This document shows positions 32,096-43,584 of a stretch of 64,000 nt of DNA, one piece after another. The notes under the pieces were generated by a model. It was not told the DNA's origin, ran no database searches, and saw only the letters and a program-made list of their open reading frames with translations. The DNA comes from Porodaedalea pini (taxonomy: Eukaryota; Basidiomycota; Agaricomycetes; Hymenochaetales; Hymenochaetaceae), in contig NBAY01000015.1 of assembly GCA_002794775.1 (NCBI GenBank), forward strand, positions 558,001 to 622,000, in the 5' to 3' direction. Made by a program: the position numbers and the translations under genes. The stretch's first letter is position 1; every line of letters begins with the position of its first letter.

Positions 32096-32380
32096 GTACT
32101 ATATTGCACTGTCACATTCACCATCGCGCAGTCAGTTACCTGAGTCTGAGTATATGGCGCTGAATCAAAACTTGAAACGATCTAAAGCATAGTGTGCATC
32201 ATATTTCTAAGGGAGTACAAACAACGGGTTTTCAATCTCATGGCACCGACTTCAATATAATTTGGTTGCTAATATTTAAAGGCCATGTATAATCTACACT
32301 TGGCATTTATGACGAACTTGGCTATGCTTTATTGTTCCGAAGTTACTAGTAGGCCTGAACCTCCATGCTCAAATTACTGT

Positions 32381-32712
32381 TTACTTCTTTGACTTCGGCT
32401 CGGACTAAAAGGCATTAGTATAATTAACGGCTGCTAATGGAGTTTATCGAGTGCGATCCATACTCACAGTGTTGCAGTCAATAATGTGGTGAACACACCA
32501 TTCGCATGGAGTTGGAGGATCCGTTTGCAGCCGGACGCACTAAATCAAATACAATCATAAGAAAGAGAAAAGCAGAGTCTCGAGGACATGCTCACTTTGC
32601 GACGAGCTTTCTTGCATGAATCGCAAGCAACAGAGCGTACTGGCTTCCCTCCTGTCCGCTCCAGTGTTTTCTGATTCTCGACAATGAATGTTTGCTGCCA
32701 GGGAGGTGACAT
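32381..32712 (-). CDS. mini Zn(II)2Cys6 protein (about 70 aa)
   Basis: ATG is at 32710-32712. Exon 1 is 32596-32712, exon 2 is 32468-32539 and exon 3 is 32381-32404, ending in TAA. Introns are 32540-32595 (GTGAGC...TTTAG) and 32405-32467 (GTGAGT...TTTTAG). The spliced product is about 70 residues: a short lead with Gly-Gly-Lys-Pro-Val-Arg, then Cys-X2-Cys-X6-Cys-X10-Cys-X2-Cys-X6-Cys, then a seven-residue Lys-rich tail. All six Cys are present, so a zinc cluster can form, but there is no activation or dimerisation region. If made, it could bind DNA or compete with larger regulators (inference). The intron splits the cluster before the third Cys. Its closest relative in the window is the double-cluster gene at 55579. 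Confidence 0.75.
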
Positions 32713-33852
32713 TACTACTGTTAAAACGGGATGAAAGGATTCTAGTCAATTCTCGAAAGCAAAGAATGAACACACTGAATCGATAGAGCTGAGAGCTGCT
32801 GAGGATTTGCGACCTAAACTTGCCATGTTTTTATATACAAACTCGCCTTGTAAAGCCTGCCTTAGGATCAGAAAGCAGATAACCATATCTGTAGCATGCC
32901 TGTGCATATCTATAGACAGTCAAAGAGACGAGTTCTAGATTTGCGAGAAAAGGCGGAAGTCAGCCCTGACGCTGCTCGAGTCTGAAAAGAAGATCGGGTA
33001 GTTGTTGAGATGATAGCCTGACTACGGCGCCTAGAGGAAAGGGTGGCATAGCTGATGCACCGGATTGAGTCCATTGATAGGCTACAAAAGCAGTAATTAC
33101 CGAAGACACTTGTAGCTAAGAGATTCTGGTTGACGAGCCTACCATTTAGTAGAATATATCGAGGACAGACACGGTTGCATTTGCAATGTGCTGGGATTGG
33201 GAGGCCGTTTGCCACACAATGGTTCTCCACACTGCGTTATATCCCGGCGATTCGTACCCTCACAACGAAGGAAGTCAAAAGTTTTTAGATACCTTGCATC
33301 CGATTCATCAGAAGATATTTCAGGTCCTTCCCTTCCTCCCCCTTTCCGAGGCCGTTAGAAGCCTAACATCAGATGCGGTAGAAGGAAATTAAGCTGAGTT
33401 CGGAAGCAAGAAAGTTTGCGTCAGAGCTTCTCGAGGACCAAACTGCGTCAGATATAGCCGCTTTGTCTTAATACACAGTTATTCCTATGTACTTTGACGT
33501 GTGTGAGTGGTTCAAATACCAGTATTCAGGAAAAACTGGGTGCTGCAGGTCAAAGCAACTACGATAGTCACTGACTATCGGACATTGATGAAGCGCAGCA
33601 CGCACCAAGCGATATGGGCACATACAATATACACAAGGTAAATTAGTGATGTCAAGTGTTGAACATAAGAGAAAGCCGGAAAGACGTACTGCTGAACCAG
33701 GTATGCCTAGACCTGACTCTTACCAGGCAGGGCGCAATGATGGATGTACAGCCTGAGATACATGACCGTATTCTGAGCAGGCATTTTCGGACCAGTGATA
33801 TGCTGCCTTGATTTGTTATCGGGCCCGTTGATCGCATCCGTTGGTTGAGCAG
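32713..33852. other. 1.1 kb without supported gene
   Basis: Short frames only (for example 32910-33230 minus, 33186-33392 plus), without splice-consistent continuation or domains. It contains the upstream region of the mini Zn(II)2Cys6 gene. Confidence 0.5.
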
Positions 33853-34044
33853 CTACGAGTAAGGTTTCTCATCGTCCGGATGATCGGGAGTAAAGAAGAG
33901 AATTGTGTTCAAAAGCATATCGGCACCCGGTAATTCATCATATCCGGCACCGAGCTTCCCATTCATCATCCAGTTCAGCGCCTTTCTGCATCTGTGAAGA
34001 ATTTTGCAAAGCCGAGCCTTCAGTGAAAAATTGGGTCCAGTCAT
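33853..34044 (-). CDS. small hypothetical ORF (63 codons)
   Basis: ATG at 34044 has TATTTATAA just upstream on the minus strand; the stop is at 33853-33855. The N-terminus is basic and the C-terminus hydrophobic then acidic. It might instead be a terminal exon. Not recognised. Confidence 0.3.
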   Translation of the reverse strand: MTGPNFSLKARLCKILHRCRKALNWMMNGKLGAGYDELPGADMLLNTILFFTPDHPDDEKPYS

Positions 34045-34199
34045 TATAAATATCCATATATTTGTCTCAAAAGGGCGGACAGATTACATTTTTTCCTCTA
34101 GAAATGCAGACTAGTGGAAATGCTACCAATGCCGAGCAACAATCTAATTTACGATGCTTTAATATTTGGAGCTCACTTTGATCTGCGCCTCTTTGTTTC

Positions 34200-35708
34200 T
34201 TAAGCTTTACCAGCCCATCCAGACCTCCGATACAGGAGCCAACCCAAGACCACCGAGAAACCTATTGTAGCCGGCATGCAGGCGACAGTCGCGATGATTG
34301 CCGTTTTGTACTTCTCCGTTACGAACATGAGAGCAATCAAAGCGATCATGGACAATATGAATGCAAGCCCGGCGAAAATTGGAGGGAGTAAGAGAGCACA
34401 GTATATCTTTACCAATCCGAGTCAGGGAAATAATACGTTAATAATGACGGCAATCAAGTTATGGAGAAGAAACGTACACCGTTTCGTCTGGCGTTCGACA
34501 TGCACCGGATGCATTTGCACTTGGGTTTGTTGGCCTTGGAGTCCTCCAAGTCAAATCCAGAATCTCCGTCACCCGATCTCGCCCTCCTTTTGCTCCTCTC
34601 TGTCAAATTTTCAGTATAGATGTGATTCATCGGTTGCGCAGCCTCGTTTCCTTTGTGTTCATCGTGCTCGGATATCTCAGAACATCTCCTAGCCGTAGCC
34701 TGCAGGTCTTTAATCTCGTCCGTAGCGAGCATCGAAAGCGGCAATCCAAGAGTACATAGGACCGTTGTTACGAAAAGTGTCGCCGGAACAATGGCCGCCC
34801 AGCACACGGTTTCCGCAGACTGCTCCCACGAAAAGAGTCCTGCGCCGCTGACAGCGCCGAATGTCATTGTCTGAGAAGAAATCTACGTTAAACTCCGGTG
34901 TACCCCAAAGATGAAGGTTTGAAAAATAACGCGCCATGTAAGGGACATAAGCGTTTAGGCACGAGGCTGCATCAAGCGTCGCCACCTGACCTAGTCTAAG
35001 TGCGTCGCTCAAAAGTGGATCTGCGGATAGTATAGTAAGCTTCCGCCATATAATTTTACGAAGGTAGTGCAAACCGTTTACACCCGATACTAGTATGTTA
35101 TGTTTCGCTGGACTGTCTGTAGCTGGCACCTCGAGGTTTTCCTTTGTTTGCTGCAGGTGTCTCCGCAAGGATACCCGCGACGCGCACTCATCGCAAAGCT
35201 CTGAAATATGCTTATCCTTTTCGTGAATACTAACGTCTAGATGATGCGGTGCATCTGTGGAACTGTTCACTATGGAAGTCGAGAGTTAAGCGAAACAGCC
35301 TCAACATATCGAGGGAAATTTTACCAGACTCGGGCTTTCTCTGATTCAGCAGACCATCATGCTTGGTGATGTCTTCCGATTTCTTGGGTATTTCGGTTGA
35401 ATACCGGAGAGAAGGTATGTCCTCGGGATGCAACTCATCTAGAATTATTGGTATATTCATATAACGGCCTTAGAAATGCCGTCTTCGTCAGTACTGTGCA
35501 CTTTAATGAGGACATGGAACATTGGGTACTGACCACATATACGCCTTATGTTGCGTAGACGGGAAGGAGTTATGATATCTTGGTAGCATAGCTCAACCTC
35601 GCATGGCCTCTTGGGCTCTTTGTTAAAGAGTAGTTTCGTATGAATCGTCAGATTAGGTGAGTTCCTGAAGGGACTCGAGTACACGATTGCAGGATATGAG
35701 GGAGACAT
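34200..35708 (-). CDS. predicted multi-pass membrane protein, unknown family
   Basis: Minus-strand exons join well: 35708-35534, an intron (GTCAGT...TCTAAG, to about 35469), 35468-35331, an intron (GTAAAA...CCATAG, about 35274-35330), then 35273 to about 34910. An intron before 34877 leads to an exon at 34876-34479, and a final exon runs from about 34408 to TAA at 34200. The N-terminal half is soluble with a Cys-X2-Cys near 35205. Then come a transmembrane segment (Trp-Ala-Ala-Ile-Val...), a charged loop with a Lys-Cys-Lys-Cys-X2-Cys patch, and at the C-terminus two or three further hydrophobic helices. Length is about 430 residues. The intron near 34900 is very short or has a boundary I could not place. 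No family recognised. Confidence 0.6.
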
Positions 35709-36534
35709 TTGAATGTACGGATGGAATCAATAGGTACAGATGAGGGCAATTTACTCACCTTTTTATACCCGTCCATAACGCCTCAGCCACAGAATTCAAG
35801 CATCACAGTACTCCAAACAACCAAAGGGCTTCTGCCTATGCCGTCAACTTTCTCTTTGAAGAACAGATCAAAACGGATCAAAGACTTCACTGCAGTGAAG
35901 TTTTTGATCACCACTTCTTTTTTTTTGCGAAACAGTATCAATAATGCTTCGTCAAGTTCGGAGCGCCTTCAGTCTCCTGATTCAGGCGTTATCCAAAAAC
36001 ATCGTAGCAATCACCTACAAGTGCAAGAATCGTAAATGGTGAGCTTTTAATACTGCAGCTAGAAAGCTAGAGATATTAAAATTTATCTTGAGAGGCAAAG
36101 CAGCTGCTACTCGAGCAGTACTAGGTTGAGAGCATAAGTTTTAGTGGAAGTACTACTATCGAGAAAGAGAATAAAGTTCAGGATCACGTGTCACCAACAG
36201 GTGTCGTTACTACTGTAGTGCTCATCGAATTCGTCTACAATTGTCAAGGCATGGGCGGCTTACATTATTTGTGCGACTCGATGCTTTCAGGCCCATTATT
36301 TATGGCTGTATAGGATGCTGAATAGGCGAGGCAGACGCATGTTTGGGTCCACTCATGTTTTCATCCGCAGCCACGCCGGTTCCTTGCCGACGACACAGTG
36401 TGGCCAATGATGGTTCTATTGTTTATTGCTGCAACTCCTATCCCTCGCTTAGTGGTTCTTGAGCTTAGTCCACCACCATCAGCCGGTAAAGCTCGCTCAG
36501 CTTTTTGGATATCTAGCTCTCACGACTCATATTA
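35709..36534. other. 826-bp region without supported gene
   Basis: Contains the upstream regions of the two flanking, divergently transcribed genes. Short frames only. Confidence 0.55.
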
Positions 36535-37485
36535 TGGGCTTGAAGAAGGTATGTCTAGATAATGCAGTGAATGCATTCTTCAAGGCTAACTCACCACTGC
36601 TTCAGGCATGGGTTTACGACAGCAGTATCCCGGCCACCCTCACCGAAGAGCTCAGCGCTAACGGCCATGAGCGTCCCGCAAGCCCTGGTCTTCGCGCCTC
36701 CTTTGAGGAGAAGCACGCGGCGTTGGAGAGGCATAGTCTGTCGGCATCTGGTGATCTAGCGTCAGGAGATGCATACGAATGGCCTCGGATCTCCGTTGCG
36801 GCTCGCACACATGAACTGAAGACGCGCAGGAAGAAGATGCACGGGAAGGCCGACGTTCGAGTTCTCTAGCCTCAAATTACCTCGATGAAGATACTCAAAG
36901 GGAGTTGGGTTTACTGAGTGGTTATGGTGTCGGACTCAATGTGGATAAGGCGAGTGGAGGCGGGGACAGTGAGGTACGTGCTATTATTTCTACTTCTTTT
37001 CGTGTCCTGCCTCAACGTTGCTATAGACCAGTCAGACATCAAGATATTCACCAGATTTGTCTCCGCAACACTTTGGCTCTAAGCACAAGGCGACAGCATC
37101 CGAGCCCGTCGTCATCGACACCGTCGACGACCTTCTGAGGCACCTCGAACGATTAGGACGTCTGAAACCAGCGTTATCATCCCTTACGACACCTCCTGTG
37201 CCGACTGTTTCGCCTGCGCAGTCCGTCAGCGGGTCAGAAACTGAAGGCGATTCAGGCGATTCTTCTTTTGTATCTCAGTCATCCACTGATAGCGAAAGCA
37301 CTGCCTTTGAAGCCGAACTCGTAGCCAGTGAAACGCTCAAGGGAGACGCTGGAGCGACGGCGAGTGCCGCAGACGTGGAGAACCTCGTTTCGATCATTTC
37401 CTCCCCAGATTCAGCCGTAACACTCGAGAAGCAGCTCCGCGTTACTTCTGCCGCTCGAGCGGCATCTCGTGTTTCTCTCGCTTGA
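36535..37485 (+). CDS. hypothetical Ser-rich protein
   Basis: Start ATG is at 36538 (Met-Gly-Leu-Lys-Lys), followed by an intron 36553-36605 (GTATGT...TTCAG). A second intron, probably about 36752-36822, restores the frame. A third intron is 36972-37025 (GTACGT...TATAG). The last exon runs to TGA at 37483-37485. The product is about 270 residues, rich in Ser, Thr, Ala and Glu, with a helical segment near the C-terminus. It looks disordered overall. No domain recognised; the second intron is the least certain boundary. Confidence 0.55.
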
Positions 37486-38300
37486 CACGCGGAGCGCGAC
37501 CGTTGTTGGTTTTCACCTTGCCGATGAAGGACCTGAAATGCAGTTTCAACCCAAATAAGCATGTTGCAGGCGAGAATCCTGCTTATCACCAGACCCTCGT
37601 CCCATCCTTTGTTTTAGCGAGCGCTTTCTTGGTGCTATGAGGCTACGTAAGCCGATTGTTATGGTTTTGAGTGCTTCGATTTCTTCTTCTATCTCCTGTC
37701 TTGTACTGTATTTTTCTGGATTGTAGTCCCCGAATTTGCTAGCTTTTTGGATGTTTTGTTCGACGTGGTATTTTGTTCTAATGCGACATTATCTTGCTTT
37801 TATTTGTTAACTATTTGCTATATTTTTGCTACCAAGTGCTCCCTGTTACTTATAACAATTTGTACTACTCGTGTTACATGCCATGCGATTTTACGGCGTT
37901 TGAAATGGTCTGCAATGATCACGTGCCTTTACTTCTCATCGAAGCTGGTTGGCCTTCGCTTTGTAAGTTTGTTTCTTTCCAATTTCCTCACTCACGCTTG
38001 CTGCACTTCGAGCTCCCTTCAAAGGACTCTCCTGGATGATGAATTGGCTCTCTTCTTGTTTCAAGCGTCGACTGGGAGTCTCCTATCTATAAGCGCTGTA
38101 GTACATGGTTTAGGAAGACGCATCTTCATTTCCCAAGTACCACATGAGCATCGCCATCTTCGTGATGATGATCCTTATCCTTCTGACCTCCTCGTGCCCT
38201 CCCTGATGCGTCATGATCAAAGATGAAGCCATATATAAAGATAATAAGCGCACCTTATTTGAGCTTCGCCTCCCTCTCCTCCCCCGGTGACTGATCCCAT
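37486..38300. other. 815 bp without supported gene
   Basis: T-rich 3' flank of the previous gene. A plus frame of 159 codons (37747-38226) is Leu/Cys/Ser-rich with no splice or domain support and is not called. The upstream region of the first BTB gene lies at about 38230-38300 and includes ATATATAAAG at 38231. Confidence 0.55.
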
Positions 38301-39177
38301 ATGTCTGAAATCATGAGCGGCTCTTTCTCTCCTTCAGAATGCGAAACCGTTTCAACGAACACGTCGCGCTCTCCTTCTCCGGGTGCCCGTGAAGTCTCTT
38401 TTATGTCTGCGGCTACGATGTCGAAACCGAATGGCGCGGACCCGTTTTACTTCCGATATATACAGCCATCGCGCAGTAGTCAGTTCTGGTTTGAGGATGG
38501 TAGCACAACAATCGAGGTGCGTGGCTAGGTGCATCATTTTTTGTCTACTTCGCGTGCCATTAAGCATTACACATTGTCATTTTGCGCCAGGTCGAGAACA
38601 CATTGTATAATGTTCACGGATCAGTCTTGAAGCGGCAATCCAACTTTTTCCGGACGAACTTGCCCACTATCTGGTCCTCGCTTACTCCGAGGACGTCAAC
38701 ATCTTCAGCTGGCTCACTGCTGCAGCCTCTCGTATTGGATGTTTCAAAGTCGGATTTCGAACTCTTACTGTCATTGATTTACCCGTCGTGAGCAGATATC
38801 CTTATCAACATCGTCCGAAGACAGACGTTCATGAAAACCCAAGGGACTTTTGGTCCCGATATAATTTCACGGTTGAAGAATGGTTCGGCATAGCGAACGT
38901 TGCGACGACTCTCGAGTTTCCCTCCATTCGTAAAGCGGCACTCGAACACATCTTCGAGAGCTGCAGCGCTCTGGAGCTCATCGATCTCGGCCAGAAGCAT
39001 AGCATTCCCGAATGTCTTTCTTCAGGATTCCGCATGCTCTGCTTTGCGGACGAGCCGCTCTCATTAAAAGAAGGGCAGAGCATCGGCATGGAACTGGTGA
39101 TTCAGATTGCGCACGCTAGGGAAATGCTTGCGAAGGGTACGAAATGGTCTGAGCTGGAGTCCAAATTTGTCTTTTGA
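38301..39177 (+). CDS. BTB/POZ domain protein, tandem copy 1
   Basis: ATG is at 38301 and TGA at 39175-39177. Exons are 38301-38516, 38591-38787 and 38846-39177; introns are GTGCGT...GCCAG and GTGAGC...CCAAG. The spliced product is about 248 residues. It starts with a Ser-rich lead and then the BTB fold as found in many Agaricomycete proteins: Phe-Trp-Phe-Glu-Asp-Gly, Val-Glu-Asn-Thr-Leu-Tyr-Asn-Val-His, a Phe-Phe-Arg helix, Leu-Asp-Val and Leu-Leu-Ser-Leu-Ile-Tyr-Pro. A helical C-terminal part ends Lys-Trp-Ser-Glu-Leu-Glu. BTB domains mediate protein contacts, for example with Cul3 ligases or in transcription factors; the role here is unknown. The second copy follows in the same direction with identical intron positions. 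Confidence 0.82.
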
Positions 39178-39731
39178 ATCTGAGTCGATAAAGTGACCTT
39201 AAATATGCTGGGGAGCAGTGCTTGTGAGCGCCTAACACGCTGCTAATCCTGCGCGCTGTAGATAGCGTTCCCATGCGCGACGAAGTTAGCTCCTGATTCC
39301 TGACGCACCCCTGAACCTTGTCTTTACATGTCCTATTTAAAGGCTCATCGTGACCTGACTGCGGACCTCAGGCTGCTTCCCGTTCAAAATATGGTGCTAC
39401 ATAGTTTTGCCATGAGCATGGTGAGCACGTACGGCCAGAATCAGGATGAATCTCAGGACAGAGACAAAGCTATCAAATGTTGAAAATTAGGGTCGTACGT
39501 CCGTTTGTGGATCGTCAGCGACTGAGACAACACCGAGATCCCCTATTAATAAGCGCTGTACAAGATTTGAGCACACGCATCTTCCTTTTCCGAGTACATG
39601 AGCGTTGAGACATTGAGAGGTCTCAAGACGGCGATCTATACCGTTCAGACCCCTTCGTGCCCCATCTTGCGTCATAATCAGATTTCCGCTATAAAGTATC
39701 CCACCGTGTCTTTCCGGCTTTTCGCTGCCCC
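39178..39731. other. 554-bp spacer between BTB genes
   Basis: 3' flank of copy 1 and promoter of copy 2. Around 39530-39600, the sequence resembles the region before copy 1 (about 38080-38160), so the promoter was part of the duplication. Confidence 0.6.
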
Positions 39732-40608
39732 AATGTCTGAGACTATGACTGCATCCTACGCATATGACTCTTCGTGTGCATCACCAGTAGACATTCACCC
39801 CCCTATAAGCTCACTCTCGGACGAGGAGTGGACCGCTGCACCTGTCTATGTATCGCCCTCTCGTAGTGATCGATTCTGGTTTGAAGATGGCACCGTCGTC
39901 ATTAAAGTCAGTGAAATTTAATGTCCCGTTTCATATCTGCTTACACGGGCATCTTTATTTTCATTCAAGGTCGACAATACATTATACAATGTTTACAGAG
40001 GAATTCTTAGGCAGCACTCCAGTTTCTTTCGGTCGAAGCTTGCTGCCGTATCGTCCACAAAGCCAATCCGTAGCAGAAGGAAAGGAGGAATTTTGGTTAC
40101 TACTGGATATGGCTCCTCGCAGAGTCCCCTGTCTCTAGATGTTGCCGAATCGGAGTTCGAGACTTTGCTGTCTTACATGCATCCAACGTAAGTTCCTTAT
40201 GTAATGTGTTGTTCTCTGAGGCTCGTCTTGACCAACTTTAGGGATTACGAAAATCACTATGAACTTACTGTGAAAGAATGGTCCGCTATCGTGAACGTTT
40301 CTACGAAGCTGGAGCTCACGTCGATCCGGGCCACCGCAGTCGCTAATATCCTGAGAAGTGTCTATACTAGTGTTCTCGATCTCATCGACATTATCGACAT
40401 CGGTCGGAAGCACGCCATCTCCGAGTGTTACGTCGAAGGATGTCGTTTGCTTTGCTTCAGGGAAGAGTCGCTGTCCCTGGAAGAGGGGCAGAGTCTTGGA
40501 CTGGCGACCGTTATAATGATTGCGCGCGCTAGGGATATGCTTGCGAAGGGCTCGAAATGGTCTGAAGTGGAACTCGAGATTTCCAATCAATTCGATCATG
40601 AGGTATGA
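39732..40608 (+). CDS. BTB/POZ domain protein, tandem copy 2
   Basis: ATG is at 39732 (Met-Ser-Glu, as in copy 1) and TGA at 40606-40608. Exons are 39732-39906, 39970-40187 and 40242-40608; introns are GTCAGT...TCAAG and GTAAGT...TTTAG. Domain layout and motifs match copy 1: Phe-Trp-Phe-Glu-Asp-Gly, Val-Asn-Asn/Asp-Thr-Leu-Tyr region, Leu-Asp-Val, Leu-Leu-Ser-Tyr-Met-His-Pro, and Lys-Gly-Ser-Lys-Trp-Ser-Glu at the end. The middle of exon 2 is Arg/Ser/Gly-rich and unlike copy 1, so the paralogues have diverged outside the core. Length is about 253 residues. Function unknown. Confidence 0.82.
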
Positions 40609-41050
40609 AATAAAAATGGCTACGCAATGGTGAATCAGAGTGCTTGACATATACTTTCTTTCATGTTACTTGAATTGAGTCTACTGTTTGACGGTGTCCT
40701 TGCTTAGCCATTACTAAAAGCTCTCGAGTAGCTTCTTGGTCTTGATATTCGAATCCATGTACATTAGCAGTGTGCTTTGCCTCTGAAGAACTAACATCGA
40801 ATAATTAAAGTTCTTATTGGCTTGCAATCTTTTGCATTGGTTCTCTGAACAACATATAATCTACTGGCAAGGAAGAAGGAAATATAAAGGAGTGCGAGAA
40901 TACATGGTGCAAAGGAGCGTGATACAATCTGGTATAGTTGAATAAGGCTACACTTACTAATGATTTTAAATTGACGAAGACATGTAACTGAGATAAATCA
41001 GAGTTGGTGGCAACTCGGCTACGATCTTCAGAAAATGACGAGTTGTGAAT
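40609..41050. other. 442-bp convergent intergenic region
   Basis: 3' flanks of the second BTB gene and the minus-strand gene that follows. No gene seen. Confidence 0.6.
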
Positions 41051-42154
41051 TTATTTGACTAGCTTGAAGACACCGCGAAGCTTCTTCTCGAAGCTGCTCT
41101 TCTTTACACTGGGTCTCGGAGGCCCCGCGTTCGGGAACGCGTTCGGTCCCTAGAGTCCGTCTTTGTCAAAAAGGGAGAAGAAAACATATAGAAAACATGA
41201 CTCACTCTAGACAGGAAGACCTCAAGCTCCGCTGCGTCCTCAGGGCTGAGACCATGCGCAACCTCAGAGCGTCCCGCAAACCGAGACCAATCGAAGTTGT
41301 ATCCATAGAGCCGCAGGTCCATAAGCCCCCGCGTCCCAGTAACACTGTCCGGTGTGACGACGTCCACTAACTTGGCGAGGTCACAACCATCCTCATCGAA
41401 CGCGCAGAACGTACGTCCACCGGACTTCGGGTAATCGGCGTAGTTCACATAGGTGGTGGAGGACGACGTCGAAGCGACTGAGAAGAGAGTGGACGAGGAT
41501 GCCGCGGTGTGCGGTGCAGGGCCTCGAGAATACAGGGTCGGCACATGATCCAAGCTGGGGCTCTCATCAGAGCCACTGTGGCTAGAGTCATCGGAGGCAC
41601 TTGAAAGAGGGGGACATTCGGGAGACGGAAGAGCATCGTTCCTGCGCTGCTCATCCTTGCCATCATCCGAAAGATGCAAAGTCAGAGGGGTACGCTTCGG
41701 TAGCTTCATCCTGATGGGCTCGAATTCGTCATCGGAGAAAAGCGAGCCCTTGCGGCTCCTGGTGGTTTCCTGGTGGTCTTCACCCTCACACCGGGTGAGC
41801 TGCTGAACCGCCCCATCACCGAAGTCTACTTCGAAAAAGATCGATTCACCTAGCAGGTGTCTCGCCGGTTTGTTGTCGACGTCTTTGCTGAGCGCAGATT
41901 CCTCCCCGTCCTCATCGCTGAGGGTGCCGAAGTCCACAGTCTCTTGAGCTTGTTCTGCGTGGCCATCCTCTGACACGGTCTATGAATGCAACAGGTTTTG
42001 AGAAAGCCACCATACAGCGAGACGGAAAACGAACCACTACAGAGACATCATTGTTATTCTCCTCCGTCTGCACAACGTGCACTATGCGCCGCGACTGCAT
42101 GCGCGAGAGTCGCGGTGTCCTCGTGAAGCTAGGTGTGTCAAGCGAGCAACTCAT
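41051..42154 (-). CDS. hypothetical acidic Ser-rich protein (about 330 aa)
   Basis: ATG is at 42154 (an in-frame ATG at 42163 is possible) and TAA at 41051-41053. Introns are 41980-42040 (GTAGTG...TCATAG) and 41151-41205 (GTGAGT...CTCTAG). The product begins with a basic Arg/Ser segment. A long acidic and Ser-rich middle follows, then a compact part with aromatic residues around 41290-41430, and a basic Lys-rich C-terminus (Lys-Lys-Leu-Arg-Gly-Val-Phe-Lys) encoded by the last exon. The layout suggests a regulatory or scaffold protein, but no domain is recognised. The clean intron joins make this a confident gene of unknown function. Confidence 0.75.
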
Positions 42155-42936
42155 GGCGATCAAAATGAGCGGATTGGTATGTTGAGATAAGTCAAGCGAG
42201 AAGTTGGAAAGTTAGGAATTTCAGTGATGGTGTGGGTACTTTATAAGCTGTGCCTCGTTCAGGATCATTGTTTTGTTGGCTTGCATTTCATTTCGTTTGG
42301 TTTTTTTTTTCCTGGCCACGGTGTCAGCCACGCTTGGATCAACTGATCAAAACAAGCCACAAGCCACGCACTTCAACGCCTATTCCAGCTCCGTATCCAC
42401 AGCAATGCAGGTTGAAAGTTTTCAGGCAGAGATAACAAGTTTTAAGCACAGTAGATACAATCGATAGAAATAGGTGTTTGAAAAAATTTCGCTGTCTACC
42501 ATCGTGCTGCGAATGGACGATAAGGTTGAATGTAAGTCGTGCGTCCATCGATTTTTCCATACCATCTGAGTAGCTCGCAGAAATGCCTTAAGCGCAAGTG
42601 TAAGCCTGAAATGAAGTACACGGACAAACTTGCACGACACACGTGGGGATGGTGAACGATCTTGAGATTGAACTCGCCTCGGCTCGTCCGATGACAATGA
42701 CCAGTTGTTTCATCCGGATAACTCATATGAAAGGAGTTCACTTTGGCAGGCAGTTCGAATGTTACTAGCCAGCTGCATTCTCGTTCTGCCTGAGAATCCA
42801 CATCTGAGGCGCCAAAATATCATTCCTGCGAAGGTTTGAGGGTCCGAAAGCCCGAAGATTCTGATTCACGCATGCTAATTAGGATCTTATCACCTTGGCG
42901 CGTTTATCAGTATATATATCAGACACTCACAGACTA
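42155..42936. other. 782 bp with one weak minus-strand ORF
   Basis: A minus-strand frame (42801-42496, 101 codons, starting Met-Asp-Ser-Gln) has reasonable composition in its first 70 codons and a TTTCAG acceptor-like signal near 42610. It could be part of a small gene, but I cannot complete it. The left part is the promoter of the previous gene (TATAAG-type signal near 42240). Confidence 0.35.
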
Positions 42937-43584
42937 TTAGTAGAATTTCTTCTTTCGGATCTCCTGCCTCTTAAACCTGACTTTGCCCATGACCAGCCCG
43001 TCCCTCCCTTGCGCCATTTGAATCACTTCTCCCAGCGCACCCCAAATACCATCATTAAACTCTTCTTCCTTTGCTCGCTTTGCTGAATTCTTCATCGCAT
43101 TAGACGAGTAAAGCGTCGGGGGCATGGTTGAGTACTCCGGAGACTTTGGGTCCAGATGTGGATACCATGTACGTTCCTTGGCCTTCATGCGGCTGTCGGC
43201 CCAGACGTAGTTAGACCGCACGAGGAAAGAGAGACGGGACACGATTTGATGAGAGAGGCCGCGCGACTTGGCGGACGTGTGGAAAAATGACAGGGTGTTG
43301 TTGACTGGCGAATGCGATATGAGTGAAACAAAGCTAGGCTGGAGCGTCTCGCTTGACTCACTTCGTTCATCGAAAGCTGACATCCACTTCCGGACATTTT
43401 CTGCTTCACCAGAGTTGGGCTCCAGAGTCTCCATGCGCCTTATTGCTGACGCCGCTGCTTCAAAGGACGGCCTATACAAACGTCGGAGGCCCCGAGTTGC
43501 TGGATCATTATGAAGTACGGCAGCTGACGTCGCCCGTAGGAAGAGTCTGTAGAGCGCCGTAAACTCAGGTGGGAGGGAGAACAT
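42937..43584 (-). CDS. LYR-motif (Complex1_LYR-like) protein
   Basis: ATG is at 43584 and TAA at 42937-42939, with one intron 43305-43361 (GTGAGT...GCCAG). The product is about 196 residues. The first 15 residues contain Ala-Leu-Tyr-Arg-Leu-Phe-Leu-Arg, the Leu-Tyr-Arg motif of small mitochondrial proteins that bind the acyl carrier protein and help assemble respiratory complexes or Fe-S proteins. Helical Arg-rich sequence follows, with a basic C-terminus (Lys-Lys-Lys-Phe-Tyr). Which LYR subfamily is not clear from sequence; mitochondrial location is inferred from the family. It is divergent to the gene at 44046, with a 461-bp shared upstream region. Confidence 0.7.
   Translation of the reverse strand: MFSLPPEFTALYRLFLRATSAAVLHNDPATRGLRRLYRPSFEAAASAIRRMETLEPNSGEAENVRKWMSAFDERSESSETLQPSFVSLISHSPVNNTLSFFHTSAKSRGLSHQIVSRLSFLVRSNYVWADSRMKAKERTWYPHLDPKSPEYSTMPPTLYSSNAMKNSAKRAKEEEFNDGIWGALGEVIQMAQGRDGLVMGKVRFKRQEIRKKKFY

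Noticed and set aside
37747..38226. 159-codon plus frame rich in Leu, Cys and Ser
   Set aside because: T-rich intergenic sequence; no splice signals, no domain, and it ends at the upstream region of the BTB gene.
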